Shown here: positions 1 through 26,111 of the stretch, in pieces
Layout of the letters: every line of letters begins with the position of its first letter
How positions within the stretch are numbered: position 1 is the first letter of the stretch
Assembly (NCBI RefSeq): GCF_017876755.1
Contig: NZ_JAGIOO010000001.1
Span: 2,046,001 to 2,110,000, forward strand
Direction of reading: 5' to 3'
DNA length: 64,000 bases
Source of the DNA: Crossiella equi
GTDB lineage: Bacteria > Actinomycetota > Actinomycetes > Mycobacteriales > Pseudonocardiaceae
Made by a program: the position numbers and the translations under genes
The notes under the pieces: model-generated
Database searches by the model: none
Told to the model about the DNA's origin: nothing
What the model saw: only the letters and a program-made list of their open reading frames with translations

Positions 1-19332
<19,332 letters not shown>

Positions 19333-19379
19333 CTTTTTCCCCAGTTCCCCAGTCGGCTCTTGCTGCCGGACGCTACATC

Positions 19380-19393
19380 CGGGAGCGCTCCCA
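19380..19393. promoter_or_regulatory. CebR-like (LacI-family) operator upstream of the NRPS
   Basis: CGGGAGCGCTCCCA contains a perfect 12-base palindrome (19381-19392). It differs at one base from TGGGAGCGCTCCCA, the box of the Streptomyces cello-oligosaccharide repressor CebR. It lies 48 bases upstream of the NRPS TTG, a reasonable place for an operator over or just after a promoter. Other LacI-family regulators use related boxes and no LacI gene is in the window, so the bound protein is inferred. Confidence 0.55.
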
Positions 19394-19397
19394 CTCG

Positions 19398-19409
19398 GTA
19401 CGTTCGTAC
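19398..19409. promoter_or_regulatory. Short inverted repeat next to the CebR-like box
   Basis: GTACG-TT-CGTAC is a 5-2-5 inverted repeat four bases beyond the CebR-like palindrome, on the upstream side relative to the NRPS. It may be a second protein-binding site, but it is short enough to be chance. Confidence 0.3.
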
Positions 19410-19716
19410 AGAAAAGGACTCGATGCGGAACGAAGATAAGAAGTGTCGATAGCCCCCGGTGGCAGCGCGCTAACCGCGCGCTTCAGGCATGGCTGAAACC
19501 GGACAACCAGGACTCACTGGGTCAGCATTGCTGAAGTCGCCCCAGCAAGCCGGATCGTCAAAGCGAGATCAAATCGACTCACTTGAGACTGTCATGTCTC
19601 GTTTTCCGACCCGGAAAACCATCCGGTCAGCAGTATTGTCAGTTGACTCACGAGTAGGTACGGTCGCCTCCATCGGAAAACCGCCGTTATCAGACTTCCG
19701 GGAAAAGGGGCGAGAC

Positions 19717-20091
19717 ATGTTCAGTGGTACCCGTCGCCGTGTCCTGCTGCCCTGCCTGGTCATCGTGGCGCTGACCGCCCTGGCACCGGCCGCCTCGGCC
19801 GAGGCGGCCGGGCTGGACACCGCGCACCCGGAGAGGGACCTGCGCTCGGTGCTCAACGCCAAGGGGCGCGAGGTCTGCGACGAGGTCCGCGAGTCCTGCC
19901 ACGTGCGGTGGACCCCGCCGCACGACGCGCGCCGGCCGGTCGCGGGCTGGTGCTCGCGCGGGGTGCGGGTGCAGCTGTGGGAGAGCCTGGTGAGCGAGCA
20001 CATCTCGCTGGCCGTGACCGGTGCGGTGGCGTGGCTGGCCGACCGGTTCGCCGGACGTCCGGCGCCGGGCACCTGCCGGAGCGCGTCGTGA
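19717..20091 (+). CDS. Small secreted protein of unknown function
   Basis: A protein of 124 residues. The N-terminus (MFSGTRRRVLLPCLVI..., then AAASAEA-like residues) is a typical Sec signal peptide with a basic n-region, hydrophobic core and small residues before cleavage near residue 28-30. The mature part is about 95 residues with four cysteines (CDEVRESC, GWCSRG, GTC), which may form disulfides outside the cell. ATG at 19717 is chosen because AAAGGGGCGAGAC precedes it and it places the signal peptide at the N-terminus. The stop overlaps the start of the acyl-CoA synthetase (GTGA at 20088-20091), so the two are probably translationally coupled. I recognise no family. Confidence 0.7.
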   Translation: MFSGTRRRVLLPCLVIVALTALAPAASAEAAGLDTAHPERDLRSVLNAKGREVCDEVRESCHVRWTPPHDARRPVAGWCSRGVRVQLWESLVSEHISLAVTGAVAWLADRFAGRPAPGTCRSAS

Positions 20092-21695
20092 CCTATCCCC
20101 CGGTCTCCGGCCTGGCGGAGTGGGCGGCGGCCTACGGTGCCGCACCGGCACAGCGGTTCCAGCGCGACGGGGTGTGGGTCGAGGTCTCCTACGCCGAGCT
20201 CGCCGACCGGGTGCACCGCACGGCGTCCGGGCTGCTGGACCTGGGTGTCCGGCCCGGCGACCGGGTGGGGCTGCTGGCCGAGACGTGTCCGGAGTGGACG
20301 GTCGTGGACCTGGCGGTCGCCGCGGTGGGCGCGGTGTGCGTCCCGGTGTACCCGACGAGCTCGGCCCAGGAGTGCGCGTGGGTACTGGGCGACTCGGGCG
20401 CGTCGGTGGTGGTCTGCGGGGACGCGGCCCAGGTGGCCCGGGTGGCGGAGCTGGGCCCGCGGGAGGTGGTGTGCCTGGCGCCGGACGTGCCGGGCACGGT
20501 GTCCCTGGCCGCGCTCCGGGCCCGGGGCCCGGCGGCTCCGCTGCCGCCGGTGTCACCGTCGCTGAACACGATCATCTACACCTCGGGCACAACCGGTCCG
20601 CCGAAGGGCTGCCTGCTGACCGAGGAGAACTGGCACGCGGCCCTGGGCGCGGTGGGCCCGCTGACCACGCTGGCCGCGGGGGACGTGATGTTCCTGTACC
20701 TGCCCCTGGCGCACATGTTCGCCCGGACGGTCCAGCTGCTGACCCTGTGCCACGGCGCGACGCTGGCCTACTTCGGCGGCGACATCCGCCAGGTGGTCCA
20801 GGACCTGACCGCGGTGCGGCCCACCCACCTGCCGTCGGTCCCGCGCCTGTTCGAGAAGGTGCACACGACGGTCCGGGCGCTGGGCGTGCCGGAGGAGCAG
20901 CTCCCGGCGATGGTGCGGGCGGCCTTCGGCGGCAGGCTGCGGGAGGCCCTGACGGGCGCGGCCCCGATCGCCCCGGCGATCCTGGAGTTCTTCGCCCGCT
21001 GCGGCATCCCGGTCTACGAGGCCTACGGCATGACCGAGTCCACCGCGCTGATCAGCGGAAACCACCCGGGCGCCTGGAAGTTCGGCACGGTCGGCCGTCC
21101 CTTCCCGGGTGTGGAGGTCCGCATCGCCGGGGACGGCGAGATCCTGGCGCGGGGCGCGAACATCTTCCCGGGCTACCACAACAACCCGTCCGCCACGGCC
21201 GACACCCTCCGCGACGGCTGGCTGCACACCGGCGACCTGGGCCGCCTGGACGAGGAGGGCTACCTGCTGATCACGGGCCGCAAGAAGGACATCATCATCA
21301 CCGCGGGCGGCAAGAACCTCACCCCGGCCAACCTGGAGAACGACCTCCGCAACACCCGCTGGATCAGCCACGCCCTCATGCACGGCGACCGCCGCCCCTA
21401 CCCGGTCGCCCTCATCACCCTGGACCAGGACGAGCTCCCGGCCCTGGCCCGCGAACACGGCCTGGACGGCACGGCGGAGGAGCTGGCGGCGCACCCCGTG
21501 GTGCGCTCGGTGGTGGCGGCCGAGGTGGACCGGGTCAACGAGGCCTACGCGCCGCCGGAACGGGTGCGCCGCTTCGCGCTGCTGCCGGGCGACTTCAGCG
21601 TCGAGGGCGGGGAGCTGACCCCGACGATGAAGCTGCGGCGGACGGCGGTGGCGGCGAAGTACGCCGGGGTGCTGGACCAGCTGTACGAGGGGTGA
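20088..21695 (+). CDS. Long-chain fatty-acid--CoA ligase (FadD15-like AMP-forming)
   Basis: Activates a carboxylic acid with ATP to an acyl-AMP and then an acyl-CoA. The 535-residue protein has the adenylate-forming motifs in order: YTSGTTGPPKG, YGMTEST, GWLHTGDLGRLDEEGYLLITGRKKD and a C-terminal region with KNLTPANLEN. Overall it looks like the long-chain FACL/FadD15 group, somewhat shorter than the usual 600 residues. GTG at 20088 overlaps the upstream stop, with CGGAG seven bases before it. The gene is divergent from the NRPS, whose first C domain looks able to take an acyl group, so supplying a fatty acyl starter is possible. A housekeeping lipid role is equally plausible, because no carrier protein is present. 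Confidence 0.88.
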   Translation: MTYPPVSGLAEWAAAYGAAPAQRFQRDGVWVEVSYAELADRVHRTASGLLDLGVRPGDRVGLLAETCPEWTVVDLAVAAVGAVCVPVYPTSSAQECAWVLGDSGASVVVCGDAAQVARVAELGPREVVCLAPDVPGTVSLAALRARGPAAPLPPVSPSLNTIIYTSGTTGPPKGCLLTEENWHAALGAVGPLTTLAAGDVMFLYLPLAHMFARTVQLLTLCHGATLAYFGGDIRQVVQDLTAVRPTHLPSVPRLFEKVHTTVRALGVPEEQLPAMVRAAFGGRLREALTGAAPIAPAILEFFARCGIPVYEAYGMTESTALISGNHPGAWKFGTVGRPFPGVEVRIAGDGEILARGANIFPGYHNNPSATADTLRDGWLHTGDLGRLDEEGYLLITGRKKDIIITAGGKNLTPANLENDLRNTRWISHALMHGDRRPYPVALITLDQDELPALAREHGLDGTAEELAAHPVVRSVVAAEVDRVNEAYAPPERVRRFALLPGDFSVEGGELTPTMKLRRTAVAAKYAGVLDQLYEG

Positions 21696-21712
21696 GGCGG
21701 CCCGGGGCCGCG

Positions 21713-21766
21713 GTCCCGCCCGGGTCGCGGCCGGGCGGGACTGGCCGGGCGTTCGGGCCCGGCCAG
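21713..21766. terminator. Tandem hairpins between convergent genes
   Basis: Two perfect stems lie back to back: GTCCCGCCCGG / CCGGGCGGGAC (21713-21723 and 21731-21741), then CTGGCCGGGC / GCCCGGCCAG (21741-21750 and 21757-21766). They fill the space between the acyl-CoA synthetase and the convergent TetR gene. There is no T-tract, as is common for actinobacterial terminators. A bidirectional terminator is likely. Confidence 0.6.
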
Positions 21767-21774
21767 CCCTGCGG

Positions 21775-22407
21775 TCAGTCCGTGATCTGCGAGGTCGCGA
21801 TCCGCGCGATCTCCCGCGTGATGTCCTCGATCGGCGTGCTCCCGCCCAGCACCGACCAGTGCTGCACGAGCTCGTTCACCGCCCCCATCAGCGCGATCGC
21901 GGTGAGCCGGAAGTCGCGCTCCTTGGCCTCCCCGCGCCGCACGGCCCGTTCGGCCTCCTCGACCAGCAGCTCGATCCACCGCTCGCGCCAGCCCGAGCGG
22001 TAGCGCTCGACGTCCGCGCTCACGCCGACGATCTCGACGTAGGCGATGCGGGCCAGGCGCGGGTCCTTGGCCGTTTCGGTGAGGTAGGTGAGGACGGCCA
22101 GCTGGGTCCGTTCGACCAGGCCGCCGTCCGGCATCTGCTCGAAGGCGTCACGGACCGCGTCGATGGCGGCCGTGTTCACCCGGTCGTGCAGCGCCATGAG
22201 CAGGGCTTCCCGGCTGCCGAACTCCTCGTAGAAGTTGCGCGTCGAGACCGCCGCCGCGGCGCAGAGGCGTTCGATGCTCGCGTTCGCGTAGCCCTCCGTG
22301 CCGAAGAGTTCCAGCCCGGCGGCGAGCATGCGCTCCCTGCGTTCGGCGCGCCGGTCGGCGGCCGAACGGCCCGCGTAGTCACGACGTGCGACCGGTCCCG
22401 CCGCCAA
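21775..22407 (-). CDS. TetR-family transcriptional regulator
   Basis: A 210-residue DNA-binding regulator. The N-terminal helix-turn-helix reads ...MLAAGLELFGTEGYANASIERLCAAAAVSTRNFYEEFGSREALL..., the TetR_N signature; the remainder is an all-helical ligand and dimerization domain. I use the TTG at 22407 because GGAGGAGG (22414-22421) lies at ideal spacing; the frame is open further upstream but there is no better ribosome site. It is convergent with the acyl-CoA synthetase and divergent from the metalloprotease, so it may control either. The HTH does not resemble KstR. Ligand unknown. Confidence 0.9.
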   Translation of the reverse strand: MAAGPVARRDYAGRSAADRRAERRERMLAAGLELFGTEGYANASIERLCAAAAVSTRNFYEEFGSREALLMALHDRVNTAAIDAVRDAFEQMPDGGLVERTQLAVLTYLTETAKDPRLARIAYVEIVGVSADVERYRSGWRERWIELLVEEAERAVRRGEAKERDFRLTAIALMGAVNELVQHWSVLGGSTPIEDITREIARIATSQITD

Positions 22408-22546
22408 TGTGGTCCTCCTCCGGATGTTCGGTGGCGTCACTTTACCGACCAAGCCCGGCCCGCTCACTCCGATGGCGGGCACCGCCTCGGCGAGTTCACG
22501 CTGACCATGGAACTTCCGCCTCGCCGCCGAACAGGGGGCCCTGCCC

Positions 22547-23650
22547 ATGTCCGAGGAGTTCCCCGAGGTCCGCTACTGCGGTCTTCGCCCTGCCGCCACT
22601 CCCGCCCTGCCCGAAGGGCTGAACCCCGAACGGGCCCGCGCAATCGTCCGCACACGTTCCAAGTGGGCCAACGGCACTGTCCTGCACTACTACTTCTTCG
22701 ACCGCGACACCGACGGTGAGCAGGTGCGCCTCACCGACGGCAGCACCCGCTTCGTCTCCTGGGTCGGGGGCGAGGACCAGCGGGAGGCGGTGCGGACGGC
22801 GTTCCGGACCTGGCAGGAACTGGGCATCGGGCTGCGGTTCGAGCAGGTCCCGGACCGGGCCCAGTCCGAGATCCGCATCGGGTTCATGGACGGCGACGGC
22901 TCCTGGTCCTACGTCGGCCGCGACGTCGTCCTGCACGCGGGCCAGAACGACCGCACGATGAACTTCGGCTGGTCGCTGACCGAGGACGACTACGGCATGA
23001 CCACCGCGCTGCACGAGATCGGCCACACCCTGGGCATGCCGCACGAGCACCAGAACCCGTTCGCGGGCATCGTCTGGGACGAGCAGAAGGTCTACGACAC
23101 CCTCTCCCGCCCGCCGAACAGCTGGAGCCGGGAGACGATCTTCCACAACGTGCTGCGCAAGCTGACCAGTGACGAGGTCACCGGCTCGGCCTGGGACCCC
23201 GACTCGATCATGCAGTACTCCTTCGGCCCCGGCCTGATCCGCCAGCCCGCCCAGTACGCGGCCGGTCTGCGGCCCCCGGGTGTGCTCTCCCCGGTGGACA
23301 AGGAGTTCATGGTCAAGTGGTACCCACCCCCGGCGACGGCGGAGCCGCCAGTGCTGGAGCCGCTCAAGACCGTCCAGCTGGACCTCGCCGCGGGCCAGCA
23401 GGTGGACTTCCTGCTGACCCCGCCCGCCACGCGCAAGTACCAGATCGGCACGTTCGGCGGCTGCGACGCGGTGCTGGTGCTCTTCGAGGAGGTCGACGGC
23501 CAGCCCGTCTACCTGGCCGGGGACGACGACTCCGGCACCGACCTGAACGCCCTGATCGAGGCCAAGCTGCTCCAGGGCCGCCGCTACCTGGTGCGGCTGC
23601 GGCTGTACTACTCGTGGAGCTCCGGCGGGGTCGGGCTCATGTACTGGTGA
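22547..23650 (+). CDS. Astacin-like zinc metalloprotease (metzincin, M12 type)
   Basis: A 367-residue predicted peptidase. The zinc site HEIGHTLGMPHEHQNP matches HExxHxxGxxHE of astacins, and the downstream SIMQYSF supplies the Met-turn. The N-terminal half has the YYFFDRD / AFRTWQELGIGLRFEQV beta-helix pattern of the family. After the catalytic domain, about 100 residues (from PPVLEPLKTVQL to the end) form a beta-rich domain that may bind substrate. No signal peptide is visible from the ATG at 22547, which follows CAGGGGGCC, so secretion is uncertain. The neighbour on the opposite strand is an FG-GAP/TPR-like protein with only 22 bases between the stops. Confidence 0.85.
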   Translation: MSEEFPEVRYCGLRPAATPALPEGLNPERARAIVRTRSKWANGTVLHYYFFDRDTDGEQVRLTDGSTRFVSWVGGEDQREAVRTAFRTWQELGIGLRFEQVPDRAQSEIRIGFMDGDGSWSYVGRDVVLHAGQNDRTMNFGWSLTEDDYGMTTALHEIGHTLGMPHEHQNPFAGIVWDEQKVYDTLSRPPNSWSRETIFHNVLRKLTSDEVTGSAWDPDSIMQYSFGPGLIRQPAQYAAGLRPPGVLSPVDKEFMVKWYPPPATAEPPVLEPLKTVQLDLAAGQQVDFLLTPPATRKYQIGTFGGCDAVLVLFEEVDGQPVYLAGDDDSGTDLNALIEAKLLQGRRYLVRLRLYYSWSSGGVGLMYW

Positions 23651-23672
23651 GCGCACCGGCCCCGCCGGAGGG

Positions 23673-25019
23673 TCACAGGGTGGCGCGGAACTCCCGTGCC
23701 CGCCGCGCCTCCGCCGTCGCGCCGAGGCGGTCGTACTGCTCGATCGCCTCGTCCACGGCGGTGCGCGCGCCGTCCCGGTCCCCGGCCGCCGCCAGGGCCC
23801 TGGCCAGCCGGAACACCGACCCGGCCAGGAGCGGCCGGTAGACCTCGGCGGCGGTGTCCCGCAGCAGCTGGCGGTACAGGTCGGTGGCGGTCCGGGACGG
23901 GCGCACCGCCTCGGGCAGCCTGCCCGCGGCCTCCAGCACCAGGGCCAGGTGGCTGTTGCCGTTGGCGTCCAGGTCCCGGTTGGCCAGGGGTGCCCAGACC
24001 TCGATCGACCGCTGCGCGTAGGCGACCGCGTCGGCGTGCACGCCCCGCCGGGACTGGGTGCCGGAGTAGCGGCCGAGCACGTGTCCGAACGGGTTGCGGT
24101 ACTCGGCAAGGGGCAGCTGCTCGTAGAGCCGGACCGCCAGCAGCCCGTGCCGCTGCGCCGCGTCGAGGTTCGCGGTGTAGCCGCCGTACAGGGTGGCGAG
24201 CTGGTCGTGCGCGGTCGCCCTGGGCAGCACCTCCCCCAGCTCCTCGGCCACCCGCACGGCCTCGGTGGCCTGCGCGATCGCGTCCTCCACCCGGGCGCTC
24301 AGGGCGAGGTTGCCGCTGAGCGAGATCAGGGCCCGCACCTGCTCGGCCCGCTTGCCCAGCGCCCGGGTGATCTCCACCCGCCGCACGCACGGCGGCACGG
24401 CCTCGCTGAACCGCCCGCCGGAGTGGAAGGCGTTGGCGACCGCCTCGTAGGCACCGGCCACGAGCAGCTCGTCGCCCACCCGGCGCAGCACGTCCAGGCC
24501 CTCGTAGCAGGCGAGGACGCCCTCGGCGGTCTGCCGGGCCAGCCCCAGGTTGCCGCCCAGGCGCAGTGCCGCGCTCCCCCAGTCGGGCAGGAACCGCTCG
24601 TAACCAGGGGTCTCGGCGAGCTTGCGGTACAGGTCGCGTTCGAGCCGGGACAGCTCGGCGGCCTCGGCGAACCGGCCCTGGACGTGCAGCCGGTGCGCGA
24701 CCTTCGCCGCGGACTGGGCGAGCGCGACGATGCCCGGCACGTGCCCGGCCTTCGGCCGGTACCTGGCGGTGGCCCAGTCCTCGGTGCCCGAGTCCTTGAC
24801 CGCCAGCACCCGGTCGCTGGCGCGGACCACGGCGACCTGCGCGCGGCCCGCGCCGCGGTAGTCCCCGGGCACCGGCAGGTCGCCCTTGACCCCGTGCTGG
24901 ACGGTGACCGGCCCGGTCGGCAGGCTGATCTCCCAGCGCCCGGTCTCCGGCGCCCAGGTGGCCGTGTCCTGGCCGCCGTCGCCGTTGTAGTCGGCGGTGA
25001 CCTCGATCGGTTGTGTCAT
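23673..25019 (-). CDS. FG-GAP/VCBS-like plus TPR-like repeat protein
   Basis: A 448-residue protein of unknown role. Residues 1-80 contain a DYNGDGGQDTATWAPETGRWEI motif, typical of FG-GAP/VCBS beta-propeller repeats that bind calcium. From about residue 110 onward it is strongly alpha-helical with tetratricopeptide-like periodicity (for example LYRKLAETPGYE, AVRVAEELGEVL, ATDLYRQLLRDTAAE). ATG at 25019 follows GGAGGGGGAACGCGGAC. No signal peptide or membrane segment is seen. Proteins of this composition occur near actinobacterial proteolytic or signalling systems, but nothing here fixes a function. Confidence 0.75.
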   Translation of the reverse strand: MTQPIEVTADYNGDGGQDTATWAPETGRWEISLPTGPVTVQHGVKGDLPVPGDYRGAGRAQVAVVRASDRVLAVKDSGTEDWATARYRPKAGHVPGIVALAQSAAKVAHRLHVQGRFAEAAELSRLERDLYRKLAETPGYERFLPDWGSAALRLGGNLGLARQTAEGVLACYEGLDVLRRVGDELLVAGAYEAVANAFHSGGRFSEAVPPCVRRVEITRALGKRAEQVRALISLSGNLALSARVEDAIAQATEAVRVAEELGEVLPRATAHDQLATLYGGYTANLDAAQRHGLLAVRLYEQLPLAEYRNPFGHVLGRYSGTQSRRGVHADAVAYAQRSIEVWAPLANRDLDANGNSHLALVLEAAGRLPEAVRPSRTATDLYRQLLRDTAAEVYRPLLAGSVFRLARALAAAGDRDGARTAVDEAIEQYDRLGATAEARRAREFRATL

Positions 25020-25154
25020 GTCCGCGTTCCCCCTCCACAGTGGACTGCCTCCAGGGTGCGGCGGGGACGGCGGCGGTGGCGACAGACGGCGGTCAGCCGT
25101 TCGGGCCGGGGGAAATGCCCCTTGGGGAGGCCTCGCGTACGACATCCTGGCCGC

Positions 25155-25886
25155 ATGGAGTTCGACTTCGACGGATTGTTCGGCCCCGACTACCTCCGGC
25201 TCTACGGCCCGGACCTGGACGCCCGCGCGGACGCCGAGACCGACCTGGCCTGGCGGCTGCTGGACCTGCGGCCGGGCATGCGGGTGCTGGACCTGGCGTG
25301 CGGGCACGGGCGCATCGCCAACCGGCTGGCCGCCCGCGGCTGCGAGGTCACCGGCCTGGACCGCTCGCCGCTGTTCCTGGAGCGCGCCCGGGCCGACGCG
25401 GCGGCACTGGGCGTGCACGTGGACTACCACGAGGGCGACATGCGCGAGCTGCCCTGGACCGGGGAGTTCGACCGCGTGGTCAACTGGTTCACCGCCTTCG
25501 GCTACTTCCCCGACGAGGACAACCGCCGGGTGCTGCACGAGGTGCACCGGGCGCTGCGCCCCGGCGGGCGGCTGGCCATGGAGCTGATGAACCTGTACTG
25601 GCTGCTGCCCAACTACCGCGAGCACATGTCCGCCGTGCACGCCGACGGCACCAAGGTCGTCGACGAGCACCGCCTGGACGCCCTCACCGGCCAGTCGCTG
25701 GCCACCCGCACCGTCGTCCGCGACGGCCAGACCTCGGTGACCCGCTACCTGGTGCGCATGTTCGCCTACCCCGAGCTGGCCTCCTGGCTGCGCGAGGCCG
25801 GGTTCAGGCAGGTCAACGGCCTGGGCGAGGACGGGACACCGCTGACCGCGGCGCACTGCCGGATGGTGGTCGTGGCCGACCGCTGA
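25155..25886 (+). CDS. Class I SAM-dependent methyltransferase
   Basis: A 243-residue cytosolic enzyme. Motif I VLDLACGHGRIANRLA (near residues 44-59) forms the SAM-binding loop, followed by the acidic residue in VTGLDRS, then GDMRELPW and the post-motif RALRPGGRLAMEL. It is closest to the small-molecule methyltransferase_11/25 group. ATG at 25155 has no clear ribosome site, so a leaderless or weakly translated message is possible. It is divergent from the FG-GAP/TPR-like gene (135 bases between starts). The substrate cannot be predicted. Confidence 0.85.
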   Translation: MEFDFDGLFGPDYLRLYGPDLDARADAETDLAWRLLDLRPGMRVLDLACGHGRIANRLAARGCEVTGLDRSPLFLERARADAAALGVHVDYHEGDMRELPWTGEFDRVVNWFTAFGYFPDEDNRRVLHEVHRALRPGGRLAMELMNLYWLLPNYREHMSAVHADGTKVVDEHRLDALTGQSLATRTVVRDGQTSVTRYLVRMFAYPELASWLREAGFRQVNGLGEDGTPLTAAHCRMVVVADR

Positions 25887-25989
25887 GTCCCGGATGGACG
25901 TATCCGACCGGATGACGCCGTCCGCCTGCGGGAATGCGCCGTCCGGCGGCTTTGTCCGGGCGTGGCCGTGACAAGACCGGACGAGTTTC

Positions 25990-26018
25990 TTGACATCGAT
26001 GTCAGGGGAGGTTTCGCT
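25990..26018 (+). promoter_or_regulatory. Promoter with perfect palindromic operator upstream of GH92
   Basis: TGACATCGATGTCA (25991-26004) is a perfect 14-base palindrome overlapping TTGACA at 25990-25995, a consensus -35. Seventeen bases further on, TTCGCT (26013-26018) is a poor -10, so that part is uncertain. The odd-spaced half-sites with a central CG suit a LacI-family sugar repressor, which is sensible ahead of a glycosidase. The gene starts at 26112. Confidence 0.6.
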
Positions 26019-26111
26019 TTCGTCCGGGTTGTGCCGGACCTGGGGGTCCTCGCCCAGGAAACCGGGCACAGCCGTCTGCACCCCCCGACTCCCAGGCGGA
26101 GGACTCGTAGC

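Larger units (their letters stand above)
19333..19716. promoter_or_regulatory. Divergent intergenic region between NRPS and small secreted protein
   Basis: This 384-base gene-free stretch is less GC-rich than its surroundings. Toward the NRPS it holds the CebR-like palindrome and a second inverted repeat, both annotated separately. Toward the plus-strand gene it holds an inverted repeat GAGAC-TGTCAT-GTCTC (19585-19600) and three copies of GACTCAC (19511, 19576, 19645) about 65-69 bases apart. TTGACT at 19643 is a possible -35. An ATG at 19489 is open in frame with the secreted protein, but the extension does not look coding. Confidence 0.6.

Noticed and set aside
19489-19716. Longer start (ATG 19489) for the small secreted protein
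   Set aside because: It would bury the signal peptide 76 residues inside; the ATG at 19717 has a good ribosome site.
20088-21695. Acyl-CoA synthetase as a steroid ligase (FadD17/FadD3/FadD19 type)
   Set aside because: Its motifs fit long-chain FACL; the convincing steroid ligase is at 54296-55894.
21775-22407. Possibility that the TetR gene is KstR, regulator of the steroid genes
   Set aside because: Its HTH does not look like KstR, it is 12 kb from the steroid genes, and no KstR box is near it.
25020-26081. N-terminal extension of the FG-GAP/TPR-like protein up to 26081
   Set aside because: The extension is antisense to the methyltransferase and lacks family similarity; ATG 25019 has a strong ribosome site.
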